Source of the DNA: a virus
Reading direction: 5' to 3' (one strand)
IMG/VR virus record: IMGVR_UViG_3300025789_000822
Coordinates: 24,464-88,463 of that record
Length of the DNA: 64,000 nt
This document shows positions 1 to 7,904 of the stretch, in pieces. The notes under the pieces were generated by a model. The model made no database searches, was not told the origin of the DNA, and saw only the letters and a list, made by a program, of their open reading frames with translations. The stretch's first letter is position 1; each line of letters begins with the position of its first letter. A program made the position numbers and the translations under genes.

Positions 1-156
1 TGCACCCGGAGTTTGATTAACACTTAATACAGCTTGTTGTTCAAGACCAGTAAAAAGTTGTGTGAAGTTATCTTGTACCTTTTGGAAGGCAGTTCTAATA
101 GCATCTGCGCTAGGATCGTTGGGGAATGAACCAAAGTCAATATTCTGTTGTGACAT
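1..156 (-). CDS. Tail/virion protein, N-terminal part only (runs off window)
   Basis: Partial reading frame of 52 codons that starts at an ATG at 156 and continues past the left edge. The start reads MSQQNIDFGSFPNDPSADAI, followed by RTAFQKVQDNFTQLF. The same N-terminal pattern (F/T-S-PND, then LRTAFxKxxDNFTxLF) occurs in the late protein at 60181-60726, so the two share an N-terminal attachment-type domain seen in T4-like tail fibre or baseplate proteins. An AAGG ribosome site and a GATAAATA late promoter lie just upstream. Function beyond 'virion component' is inference. Confidence 0.7.
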   Translation of the reverse strand, partial: MSQQNIDFGSFPNDPSADAIRTAFQKVQDNFTQLFTGLEQQAVLSVNQTPGA

Positions 157-175
157 ATCTAATTACCTTATGTTG

Positions 176-183
176 TATTTATC
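176..183 (-). promoter_or_regulatory. Late promoter (GATAAATA)
   Basis: T4-type late -10 element, 19 nt before the start at 156. The predicted transcript has a short leader with an AAGG ribosome site. Confidence 0.7.
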
Positions 184-208
184 GTTTTCAGTATAAACAC
201 TCCCAACC

Positions 209-238
209 AAAAAAATACCCGACTATTGCCGGGTATTT
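209..238 (-). terminator. Rho-independent terminator after the 1019-aa gene
   Basis: 9-bp perfect stem (213-221 with 230-238, AAATACCCG arm) followed on the minus strand by a run of six T (209-214). It sits directly downstream of the stop of the 255-3314 gene. Confidence 0.75.
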
Positions 239-254
239 GATTTAATTTGCGATT

Positions 255-3200
255 TTATTTAAGACCTGCTAACTTTTTCCAATCATTGATAGAATCTTTT
301 GATTCGCTGATTTGGCGATTCAATTGACTTGCAACAACTGGAATTGTTGTTTGACCAGTAGATTTTTGTTTATTCAATCCACCAGCAATAACTTTAGTCA
401 TAAAGTCAATATCTTGTTCAAAAGTAGTATCTGATACTGACTTACCAGGACCTGCATCATTTGCCCATTCATCAAGTTTCTTGTCTTTTTTATCATCGTA
501 TTCAATTTCTTTTTTGACTTTTTTGCCTGCACGTTCTGCCTTGTTGTCATCTTTACCTTTATGACCTTCGTCATATTCGATATCTTTGGCAACTTTTTTA
601 GCAGCCTTTTCAGCTTTGTCGTCTTTCTCAGCAGTTGATTCTTTACCTTCAATCATTGCTAATTTCTTGTAAAGACTTTCAAAAGCAAAAGATTCTTCTA
701 CTGCTTCTTCTTCGTCACCGCATTCGCATGGGTCTTTATGGCATGTTGGGCAAACTTCGCTTTCTTCCATGTTCTCTTCTTCAAGAGGACCTTTTTTGTC
801 TGCGATTGCCAGTGATGTGTTAGCAGCATTATTACCTTTAGTTGCATTCATTGAGTTTGCTGAACCATTGTCTGGTGGATTATCTTCTGCAACTTCGTAT
901 GCCATTTGATCTTCTGATTCAACTTCATCAACAACTTCTTTATCGCCGTGATCGCAACCGCAAGATTCATAAGCCATACCGCATTCGTTACATGCTTCTT
1001 CATCAGTGCTTTCTTCGTCAGCATAGTCTTCTGCATCATGTGAATGACTGTGATCATCGCCACCTGACATTTTTTTCATCAATGCCATCATACCTTCATG
1101 GTCATCAACAACGTCAATTTTTGGCATTGCTGGTTCAATTTCTACTGAAGTTTCGCCAGGAATTGTTGCTGGTAGTTGTTCACCGTGACCTTCTTCGTCA
1201 CCAAAGATACCTAAACCAGCTTGTTTAATGAAAGCAAGAACTTGGTCTGCTTCGCTGTCACTAGCATTGATACTTACTGAATCAGGACTACCTTCTTGGC
1301 CTTTGCTTACTGAAACTGTTAGACCTTCGTTAATTTTAGATTTGCTTTCGTTTAACAAATTGTTTAACTCTTTATCCCATGCTTCAAATGCATATTCATC
1401 AATCTTGCTGTCATGATTACTTGTATCGGTAAATGTTTTTCCACCTACCGTAAACTTGCCACCTTTAGGTGTTTTAGCAAGTGCACCAGTAAATGCATTA
1501 CCTTCTTCAACACCATTTAATTCGTTCATTACGTTACGAACCCAAGCACTTACGTCACTTGTACCAATTTCGTCTAAGCCACTTAAGTGACCACAGCAAT
1601 TTTCAACTGCTGCCATGACTTTTTCTGGGCCATGTTTTGCTAACAAATTAGGATGTTGTCTAATGATACGATTGATAACTGCACTCTTAGCGGCTTCGCT
1701 TGAATCGTGATCTTCAGTCATACCACCTGCCATTGCTTGACTTGCCATTCCTGGAGTTGTTGCCGCTGGTTGCATGCCTTCTGTTTCCATCATACCTGCA
1801 CTACTCATGCCATAACACTCATCTAGGCCTTCTTTGTAGCCTTGATGATAAGCCATGCACTCGTCCATATCTTCATAGTTCTTACCACAATGTGGATGAC
1901 CTTTTAATCCATGTGCTTTACCTTCTAGTCTTGCTGCCATGACTTTGTGATTAGCACTTTCTTTAACTGCTTTTTTCTTTTTATCAGCGGCAGCTTTTTT
2001 CATTGATTCTTTTTTGTCGCCATCTTTGTCTAAGTCAATATAATCTGGCTTAGCTTTTTTGCCTTCATTTGTAGGTTTACCCATAGCACCTATTTGACCA
2101 CGATTATTACCCCAGAATGTTTCAGTCAACATTAACAATATTGTTCCAACCATGATTAAAAGTTCACCACCGCCACCAAAACCTGCCATACCAGTTAGTG
2201 CAGAACCACCAATTGCTTGTGCGGCGCCTGCGCCAAGACCTACTACGTGTAATAGTTGAAGCAATTTACCTTGCCAGTTGCCTGCTAAACCTTCGTTGAC
2301 TGCGGCTTGTGCTGGCGCTTGTTTACCCATTTTATCAAAGCCAAATGCTTGTGCCACTTTCAATGCATTTTCTCTGCTAGGAGTAAAATCACCACCTGTA
2401 ATTTGTTTTACTTTAGTTGCAATCTCTTGTACAGGTAAAAACTTCATTACTCTAGGTAAAATTGATTTGATCTTATCCATCATACCTTCGTCTATACGTG
2501 TCTTATGCATTGTTTTCATTTTGCTTTCAAAAGCGTTAGGATTACGGACGGCGCCTAAGTTTGCGCCTTCTGTGTCAATACCTTGAGTTGAAGCAATATC
2601 TGCCTCTTTGATTTTCTTCAATTGCGAACCTGCGATGCGTTTTGCTGCCTCTACACCATACTTAGGTGTTAGTTTACGAACCAATGCATCAAAGCCTGTT
2701 GTAGCATTGTTATGTTTGCCTATATCTTTTTCATCCAACTCTTCTTCAGACATAGGTTGTGTTGTACCTTGTTGAGTTTGTTGACCTTGTTGAGGTTGTT
2801 GTGTTTGTTGTTGACCTTGTGGAGTAACAACTGAAAGTTTCTTTTGTTGTGCTAAGTTATTGATAGTGTCATTTAAAGCCTTACCTGCAGGGCTTTGATC
2901 ATTTACTGTGATCATACCTGTAGTAGTTGCTTTGTTACTACCTTGTTGCATTACTGGAACTGGAGTAGGTGTTTCGTTGATAAGTTCTTTATCTAACTGC
3001 TCAAACCAGTCTTTTAGTGTGTGCTTTTTAGTTTTGCTTTTGTCATATGCAGGTAATTTAACATCTTTACCATGCTTAACACCAAATGCTGAGAAATCAT
3101 ATTTCTTTTCTTCACCTGTTTCAGCATCAGCATTTTTCTTAGGACGACCACGACCACGAGGTGCTGTATCTTGTTTGACTTTTTTGCCCTCTTCATCTTC

Positions 3201-3314
3201 ATCATCTTTACGACCATAACCACCTGGCTCAGCAGTGTGAATACGACCTTTACCAGTCTCTTTTGTAGCCTCTGATAACTGGCTGATCTTTTCTAACATG
3301 TCTTTGAAATTCAT
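255..3314 (-). CDS. Very large acidic late protein with AT-hook and hydrophobic segment; putative internal/ejected virion protein
   Basis: 1019 residues with an AAGGA ribosome site. No enzyme family recognised. Visible features: an AT-hook-like PRGRGRPKK at about 52-60; a Gln/Thr-rich linker near 165-190; a hydrophobic, membrane-type stretch at about 350-400; a DLDKDGDKK acidic motif near 430; and several Cys/His-rich knuckles toward the C-terminus (for example CNECG and CPTCHKDPCEC) that could bind metal. Many I/L-x-E sites (LNE, INE, VNE) resemble the recognition sequence of the T4 prohead protease gp21. It is last in a late transcription block behind gp16 and gp4 and is followed by a strong terminator. 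Inference: a DNA-associated head protein, possibly ejected with the genome. The 858-aa protein at 54510-57086 has a similar design. Confidence 0.75.
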   Translation of the reverse strand: MNFKDMLEKISQLSEATKETGKGRIHTAEPGGYGRKDDEDEEGKKVKQDTAPRGRGRPKKNADAETGEEKKYDFSAFGVKHGKDVKLPAYDKSKTKKHTLKDWFEQLDKELINETPTPVPVMQQGSNKATTTGMITVNDQSPAGKALNDTINNLAQQKKLSVVTPQGQQQTQQPQQGQQTQQGTTQPMSEEELDEKDIGKHNNATTGFDALVRKLTPKYGVEAAKRIAGSQLKKIKEADIASTQGIDTEGANLGAVRNPNAFESKMKTMHKTRIDEGMMDKIKSILPRVMKFLPVQEIATKVKQITGGDFTPSRENALKVAQAFGFDKMGKQAPAQAAVNEGLAGNWQGKLLQLLHVVGLGAGAAQAIGGSALTGMAGFGGGGELLIMVGTILLMLTETFWGNNRGQIGAMGKPTNEGKKAKPDYIDLDKDGDKKESMKKAAADKKKKAVKESANHKVMAARLEGKAHGLKGHPHCGKNYEDMDECMAYHQGYKEGLDECYGMSSAGMMETEGMQPAATTPGMASQAMAGGMTEDHDSSEAAKSAVINRIIRQHPNLLAKHGPEKVMAAVENCCGHLSGLDEIGTSDVSAWVRNVMNELNGVEEGNAFTGALAKTPKGGKFTVGGKTFTDTSNHDSKIDEYAFEAWDKELNNLLNESKSKINEGLTVSVSKGQEGSPDSVSINASDSEADQVLAFIKQAGLGIFGDEEGHGEQLPATIPGETSVEIEPAMPKIDVVDDHEGMMALMKKMSGGDDHSHSHDAEDYADEESTDEEACNECGMAYESCGCDHGDKEVVDEVESEDQMAYEVAEDNPPDNGSANSMNATKGNNAANTSLAIADKKGPLEEENMEESEVCPTCHKDPCECGDEEEAVEESFAFESLYKKLAMIEGKESTAEKDDKAEKAAKKVAKDIEYDEGHKGKDDNKAERAGKKVKKEIEYDDKKDKKLDEWANDAGPGKSVSDTTFEQDIDFMTKVIAGGLNKQKSTGQTTIPVVASQLNRQISESKDSINDWKKLAGLK

Positions 3315-3334
3315 AATGTGTCGTCCTTAATTAA

Positions 3335-3955
3335 TTAAACCATTGCACCAGTCTTTGGTTTAGGTGGCATTTTAATTTTAGTCATGGGACTCATGTCACC
3401 TAATCGTTTATCGTCTAAGTATGGTTTGAATGGGTCAAATGCGTTTGGAGTTTTCTTTCCATCGTATTGATATTCAATATTTGAATCTTTTGCTTGATCC
3501 TTGATACTGTCTAAGTATGAACCAGCATATGCTTTACTTGCAGCCTTTGCGCCTGCTTCTGTTTCTTCTTCATGAGTTAGCACAGGGCTATTTTTCATTT
3601 GATTAGCATATTGTTCTGCTTCGCCATTGATACTGTCATCATATGCAGAACCAATAACTCGTACCATATTCAAGTTGTATCCTAACAACTGTGCCATTTG
3701 TTGAATCATTGGCTCTGTTGCAGGATAACGGAATTTGCACTTAAGAATAGTAATTGATTCATTGTGAAGATCAGGGAATCCATATGGATCCTTCTGAATG
3801 GGCGTGCTTGTTGGCGCTGAGATTTCTACAGGATCAAACTTGTTTAGATTATGTTTGAACATTTCCAACCAGTTTTTATCCACTTCACCAGCGATCTTAA
3901 TAGTGTAATCATATGTATGTACACTTTCAACGATATATTGTTTGAGGCTCTTCAT
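3335..3955 (-). CDS. Conserved T4-like late protein, possible prohead core component
   Basis: 206 residues beginning MKSLKQYIVES, which resembles the T4 capsid-targeting leader (MKTYQEFIAEA of internal proteins II and III). The rest has an alternating beta pattern (YDYTIKIAGEV, ITILKCKFRYPA) and a disordered, Pro/Lys-rich C-terminus. It has its own GATAAATA promoter, whose element overlaps the end of gp16. I remember similar proteins in marine T4-like phages next to head genes, but cannot name the family. A head-core or internal-protein role is inferred from the leader and neighbours. Confidence 0.7.
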   Translation of the reverse strand: MKSLKQYIVESVHTYDYTIKIAGEVDKNWLEMFKHNLNKFDPVEISAPTSTPIQKDPYGFPDLHNESITILKCKFRYPATEPMIQQMAQLLGYNLNMVRVIGSAYDDSINGEAEQYANQMKNSPVLTHEEETEAGAKAASKAYAGSYLDSIKDQAKDSNIEYQYDGKKTPNAFDPFKPYLDDKRLGDMSPMTKIKMPPKPKTGAMV

Positions 3956-3975
3956 AATTTAATTCCCGTATAATA

Positions 3976-3983
3976 TATTTATC
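3976..3983 (-). promoter_or_regulatory. Late promoter (GATAAATA)
   Basis: T4-type late element 20 nt upstream of the ATG at 3955. It overlaps the stop codon of gp16. Confidence 0.65.
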
Positions 3984-4464
3984 ATTTAGTCTCAGTTTTT
4001 GCGCTGAGAACTCTAAGCAGTTCGTTGCGATCCAAAGACTTGCCTTCACCTAACGGGGTGTTTTCTATTTCTTCTGATTTAGCTGCCTGACGTTGATCCA
4101 ATGCGGCTTTCTTTAGTTGCAAATCAATCATCTTTAATTTTTTATTTAGTTTGGCAGTTTTTGCTGTGATTGCGTGTCCTAATAGATTACTAGCAACACC
4201 AAAGATTTCGCTACTAAATCTACTATCTACTTGCATACCTAAATCCATTAAATCTTTATAACTGCTTGTTGCTAGGTTGGCTAGTTCATCCATTTCAGTA
4301 TCAGCGGCTTCTAGTCCTCTGACTTGGGGTAATGCTGTTTCAATTTTTTCTAGATTACTAAGTGCTTCTGTAGTAATTTCTTGTGCAAATTCGGGGGTAG
4401 GCTTCGCCAAAGTGCTTATAACATCTTCAGGAAGCTCAAATAATTCTTCTAACTTTTTTGTAAT
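3982..4464 (-). CDS. 16: Terminase small subunit, T4 gp16-like, probable ATT start
   Basis: Small packaging subunit that works with gp17 at the portal. The central region (TEMDELANLATSSYKDLMDL, then an AITAKTAKLNKKLKMIDLQLKK helix) matches the helical gp16 pattern of an acidic helix, FSSEIFGVASNLLGHAI and a Lys-rich coiled coil. With an ordinary start the frame would begin at a TTG at 4410 and lack the usual N-terminal segment. The frame stays open upstream and reads I-T-K-K-L-E-E-L-F-E-L-P-E-D-V-I-S from an ATT at 4462-4464, seven nt after a perfect AAGGAG. This favours a non-canonical ATT start (160 aa). The upstream neighbour is a homing endonuclease whose stop codon lies between the AAGGAG and this ATT. 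Confidence 0.75.
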   Translation of the reverse strand: MTKKLEELFELPEDVISTLAKPTPEFAQEITTEALSNLEKIETALPQVRGLEAADTEMDELANLATSSYKDLMDLGMQVDSRFSSEIFGVASNLLGHAITAKTAKLNKKLKMIDLQLKKAALDQRQAAKSEEIENTPLGEGKSLDRNELLRVLSAKTETK

Positions 4465-4465
4465 T

Positions 4466-5050
4466 TTAATTCTCCTTAGTAAACCATGTACGTTTACCGT
4501 TGACTAATTTCCATGATTTACCACGATTAGCATCACCGCATTTTAATGGATCACTTTGAATACGAATTCTGCGCTGTTCTTCTGCTAGGATTAAAGCTGG
4601 CGTTTTGGTTTTCTTTTTTCCTGTCATTCCTAATTTCATTTTTTCAATTCTTTCAGGAGTCCAACTAGCTTCTGAACTGCAAGAATTTTTTACAAAGTTT
4701 GATACCTCTTCTGGGGTCATTTTTGCTAATATTTCTTTTCTAGAATTACTTAATTTTTTTCTAGATTCAGTTGACCATGCACCACCGGGGCCAGCTTCCT
4801 CTGTTAAGTTAGCCCATTTATCACTTTCAACTACATTCCACAACTTACTATAATGCAATCCCCAATGAATCAATTCTTCTTCAGATTGGCATTCTTTAAT
4901 AATTTCAGTAGTTACATCATTCCCGTGTACTTTTAGATGATTGGTCCAATATGTGCCGGACCCAAGATATTTGTACGGATCTTTTGATAAAGTTTTACCT
5001 AGATATTGTAATCCGGTTTTATTGTGAGTCTTTTTATAAAGATATATCAT
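4466..5050 (-). CDS. GIY-YIG homing endonuclease (Seg-like)
   Basis: 194 residues. The N-terminus has the GIY-YIG signature in the form IYLYKKTHNKTGLQYLGKT followed by KYLGSGTYW, as in T4 SegA-E and related free-standing phage endonucleases. The C-terminal half is rich in basic helix-turn modules (WTPERIEKMKLGMTGKKKTK; RGKSWKLVNGKRTWF), the usual DNA-binding tail. It is selfish DNA inserted between head genes gp4 and gp16. Its last codons supply the AAGGAG ribosome site used by gp16. It has its own ACTAAATA late promoter 6 nt from the ATG. Confidence 0.88.
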   Translation of the reverse strand: MIYLYKKTHNKTGLQYLGKTLSKDPYKYLGSGTYWTNHLKVHGNDVTTEIIKECQSEEELIHWGLHYSKLWNVVESDKWANLTEEAGPGGAWSTESRKKLSNSRKEILAKMTPEEVSNFVKNSCSSEASWTPERIEKMKLGMTGKKKTKTPALILAEEQRRIRIQSDPLKCGDANRGKSWKLVNGKRTWFTKEN

Positions 5051-5056
5051 AGAAAG

Positions 5057-5064
5057 TATTTAGT
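5057..5064 (-). promoter_or_regulatory. Late promoter (ACTAAATA) for the homing endonuclease
   Basis: Late-type element with 6 nt between it and the ATG at 5050, so the predicted transcript starts at or next to the start codon. Confidence 0.55.
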
Positions 5065-5501
5065 TACTTTCGTGTACCATTTCTAAAAAGATCGTCCTCT
5101 GTAATAACTCTAAATGTAAATCCTTGGCTTTGACAATAGGCCATAGCCGCTTTCCACTTAGCATGATTAATAGCAACTATCATTCTGTCCTTGGCGTTTG
5201 CTACTTTGCTTTCAATAAGACTTTGTTTTTTAGGTTTTATTTCTACAACTTCTGCTATCTTTTTACCAAACTTGTTTTCATATACTACAAAGAAATCAGG
5301 AATATAATTAGTTTTTTTGCCTGTAAAGGGATGAATATAAGGAATAATCATAGATTCACTAGCCCAATATAATACATTTTTATGTGTATCACAGAAAGTC
5401 ATGAATGTTAGTTCCCAACCTGAACGATATCTAGGCTTATGTTTGCCTATGTATTTTTGTGGTTGAGTGGGAGTAAATTGACCTTGTGCAAATCTAGCCA
5501 T
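5064..5501 (-). CDS. 4: Head completion protein gp4
   Basis: 145 residues, close to the T4 family length of about 150. The diagnostic order is present: KYIGKHKPRYRSGWELTFM, then VLYWASESMIIPYIHPFTGK, then YIPDFFVV, then EVVEIKPKKQ. This is a small restriction-endonuclease-like fold (E..., PDF, E-x-K) that acts at the packaged-head vertex before tail joining. Its start overlaps the end of the preceding 122-aa gene region and lacks a clear ribosome site, so translation is probably coupled. Confidence 0.9.
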   Translation of the reverse strand: MARFAQGQFTPTQPQKYIGKHKPRYRSGWELTFMTFCDTHKNVLYWASESMIIPYIHPFTGKKTNYIPDFFVVYENKFGKKIAEVVEIKPKKQSLIESKVANAKDRMIVAINHAKWKAAMAYCQSQGFTFRVITEDDLFRNGTRK

Positions 5502-5502
5502 A

Positions 5503-5871
5503 TCATAACACTACATTTCTTTGAACTGCTTGATTGGGTACAGGGATATTACCGGTACCATACAACGAGGCTTTGCTTCTAAATGTGTTCAGATAATAGC
5601 ATAATGCATTGCTGGCTTGTAATGTATTGTTTGAACCCTGAACTGCTTCAAGTAATTGTTGTACAGGGATGTTGGCTTGTTGAGCAATAGAAAAGAATAA
5701 TGCAGTAAAGTTTGCCGCAATAGTATTATTATCGCTAACGCCCTTAAAGTATGAAAATACCAAGTCATACTCTCCACCGTTAACGTGCAATGTGGTACTG
5801 TAAAAATTATCAAAAATTCTTACAGTTTGTGAGATATGATCTCTTTCAGATGTGATATTTGTATTAGCCAT
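5503..5871 (-). CDS. Conserved T4-like virion-cluster protein, unknown function
   Basis: 122 residues. Contains VRIFDNFYS, YDLVFSYFKGVSDNNTIAAN and a conserved C-terminus LYGTGNIPVPNQAVQRNVV. This arrangement is familiar from marine T4-like genomes beside tail and head completion genes, where it is unassigned. Its ATG lies 5 nt from an AATAAATA late promoter, so its mRNA is predicted leaderless. A structural or assembly role is inferred from location only. Confidence 0.75.
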   Translation of the reverse strand: MANTNITSERDHISQTVRIFDNFYSTTLHVNGGEYDLVFSYFKGVSDNNTIAANFTALFFSIAQQANIPVQQLLEAVQGSNNTLQASNALCYYLNTFRSKASLYGTGNIPVPNQAVQRNVVL

Positions 5872-5876
5872 AATAC

Positions 5877-5884
5877 TATTTATT
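5877..5884 (-). promoter_or_regulatory. Late promoter (AATAAATA), leaderless type
   Basis: Exactly 5 nt lie between this element and the ATG at 5871, placing the expected transcription start on the A of ATG. Confidence 0.65.
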
Positions 5885-5907
5885 CAACAATAATATGATT
5901 ATTATTC

Positions 5908-7197
5908 TTAATTAGTATTAGTATAGCCTGGAACTAAATTTGCGCCATTGTATTGTTGACCTGCTACAGGTTCGTTTGTGATTGGTATTGGTCCAATGGC
6001 GCCACCAGTAACTGGGAAGTTTGCAGTATTCAACGGTCCAGGAGATTGTCCAACACCACTAAAAACAAATTGATTGTTTCGTGAGCCAGCGGTAGCATTT
6101 AACAGAGCATTTGGTAACCCTGCATTAATTGCTGATGCTGGAGCAGGGTTAGGTGATGCATATTGATTGCCATAAGCAACCCCTTGCGCATTAATTGTAT
6201 TTTGATATAGATTAGGTGTGCCTTGTGTCAATGCACCACCTGCTGCCGGAACTAAGCCACCTTGTCCCAATGCATAACCATTTCCACCTGCTGCCATAAT
6301 AGGACTTGGGGTTCTATCATATGTTGCAGGATCTCCAAATCCAGTAACGATGTTGCTAGGATCTTTGCCATCTAAATGACCATAATCATACGTTACTGTT
6401 TCGTAATCAAATGTCATTTTGTTTTGCATGATACCATTAGTTTCATTGTAGTTATAACTATCATGAGAAAAACTAGTAATCATGGGATTAATAAATGTGT
6501 AGGCAGTAAAATTATGTTGATTAAATCCAAATACAGTTATACTATCAAAGAAAGGTACTTTAACATTAGTGCCACTAGGATACGTACCGTCATACCCCCA
6601 ACCATTGTCACCTGATATATCGAACTGATAAATATTTCTATTATTATAATTAATCGCTCCGGCGTTACCGCCTCTAGATCCGTTGAACTGTGCGTTTACA
6701 TTTAAACTATCTTGATAGTAGTATTGATAATATGATTGCCACATACCATTAATAGTATCACCGTTGTCATCGTGAAAACTTACTTCAACAGGTTCATATC
6801 TAATTTTTGTTTGTACAATTCTTTTTCTGTTGTACTGATTGAGTTGAGTTGTATTAATACTAAAAGTTGGAAGTTTTATATCTTTAACTAAAACGCCATA
6901 GTCACTAGTAGGTAACACATTAGTACCACTACGACCACCATTAAAAAACTGCATAGCAGCCGCATTAATTTTAAAATATGTGTGAAATAGATACTTGAAT
7001 TTAGGAGCATTCTGATAAGAATTAGTCCTAAAGATTTTGCTTGCGTGAGTATAATCACGTAGGTATTCGCCGAAATAAGAACCAGTCTGTGTTCTCGGGC
7101 CAGAGTATCCTGTACCATTAAGTACAGCACCTCCGGCCAAAGCCCCTACTGCCCCTATTGCGGCGTTTACTAAAAGGTTTTGATTAAACCCTGACAT
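5908..7197 (-). CDS. Baseplate/tail-tube junction protein, gp48/gp54-like
   Basis: 429 residues. The N-terminus has a glycine/alanine-rich hydrophobic stretch (about 10-30). The core reads KFKYLFHTYFKIN, VKDIKLPTFSINTTQLNQYN, RKRIVQTKIRYEPVEVSFHD and later ITVFGFNQHNFTAYTFINP with ITSFSHDSYNY. This is the tail-tube fold pattern shared by gp19, gp48 and gp54, with the RKxxVQTKxxYEPV block typical of the marine T4-like baseplate tube-initiator protein. Residues about 280-429 are a low-complexity Gly/Asn/Pro tail. It follows gp19 in the same late block. Choosing between gp48 and gp54 is not possible by eye. Confidence 0.75.
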   Translation of the reverse strand: MSGFNQNLLVNAAIGAVGALAGGAVLNGTGYSGPRTQTGSYFGEYLRDYTHASKIFRTNSYQNAPKFKYLFHTYFKINAAAMQFFNGGRSGTNVLPTSDYGVLVKDIKLPTFSINTTQLNQYNRKRIVQTKIRYEPVEVSFHDDNGDTINGMWQSYYQYYYQDSLNVNAQFNGSRGGNAGAINYNNRNIYQFDISGDNGWGYDGTYPSGTNVKVPFFDSITVFGFNQHNFTAYTFINPMITSFSHDSYNYNETNGIMQNKMTFDYETVTYDYGHLDGKDPSNIVTGFGDPATYDRTPSPIMAAGGNGYALGQGGLVPAAGGALTQGTPNLYQNTINAQGVAYGNQYASPNPAPASAINAGLPNALLNATAGSRNNQFVFSGVGQSPGPLNTANFPVTGGAIGPIPITNEPVAGQQYNGANLVPGYTNTN

Positions 7198-7209
7198 TGT
7201 TATTCAATG

Positions 7210-7842
7210 TTACTGACCAATACCAGTTACAGAATCACCTGTTTGACGTTGTACACCTGGCGTACCAACACCAGAACCAAGTGGCGCTTGAATTGCGTTA
7301 TCAAAACGTAATGTCAATGCAACTGTTACTGCATCGCTTGTGCCATAGTTCAATGTTTGATAGTTAACTTGTTGAATATAGCACCCATACAATTCCCATG
7401 TTTCTAACACAGCAGGAACAGCAGTGCCGTTACCACCATCAAGAATTTGAATGTTAGTTTGGAATTTATAATCTTGACCAGTAGCTGCTGATGCTTGTTC
7501 AACAAAGTCAAATTGTTTCTGAATTTGTGAACCAACTGCAAGTGCAACGGTACCAGATGCATCATCACGAATGTTGATTGCAAGTGTCTGCCATTTTGGT
7601 TTACCTGCTAGATACATTGTTGAGTTATATACGTTTAATGTAATATCGTCAAATTGTACTTGCGGTCTTGCGCAATCGATAACTTGTTTAGTCAAACTTA
7701 GACCCTGTGTTGCGCTTGCACCAAAATTTAGAAAGTCAACTCTGAATCTAAATTGTAGTTTAGGCATCAACAGACCTTGGTTGCCGCCTGATGTATCTCC
7801 TGCGACTGTCATGTTGAACAATGATTGTGAGGCTGTTGCCAT
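7210..7842 (-). CDS. 19: Tail tube protein gp19
   Basis: 210 residues. Includes the tube signature LQFRFRVDFLNFG near residue 30, VIDCARPQVQFDDITLNVYNS, an LAINIRDDA strand and, near the C-terminus, WELYGCYIQQVNYQTLNYG with VTVALTLRFDNAIQ. It forms the inner tube of the contractile tail. It lies immediately downstream of sheath gp18, has a GGAG ribosome site, its own GATAAATA promoter and an inter-gene hairpin. Confidence 0.93.
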   Translation of the reverse strand: MATASQSLFNMTVAGDTSGGNQGLLMPKLQFRFRVDFLNFGASATQGLSLTKQVIDCARPQVQFDDITLNVYNSTMYLAGKPKWQTLAINIRDDASGTVALAVGSQIQKQFDFVEQASAATGQDYKFQTNIQILDGGNGTAVPAVLETWELYGCYIQQVNYQTLNYGTSDAVTVALTLRFDNAIQAPLGSGVGTPGVQRQTGDSVTGIGQ

Positions 7843-7861
7843 TTTTTATCTCCTATATATG

Positions 7862-7869
7862 TATTTATC
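7862..7869 (-). promoter_or_regulatory. Late promoter (GATAAATA) for gp19
   Basis: T4-type late element 19 nt before the ATG at 7842, giving a short leader with GGAG. It lets the abundant tube protein be made independently of gp18. Confidence 0.75.
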
Positions 7870-7874
7870 AATTT

Positions 7875-7898
7875 ATGATACCCCTTTCGGGGTATCAT
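7875..7898 (-). terminator. GAAA-tetraloop hairpin between gp18 and gp19
   Basis: 10-bp perfect stem (7875-7884 with 7889-7898) closing a GAAA loop on the minus-strand RNA. There is no T-run after it, so it may be a weak terminator, a processing site or a 3' end stabiliser for the gp18 mRNA. Confidence 0.55.
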
Positions 7899-7904
7899 TT
7901 TCTA

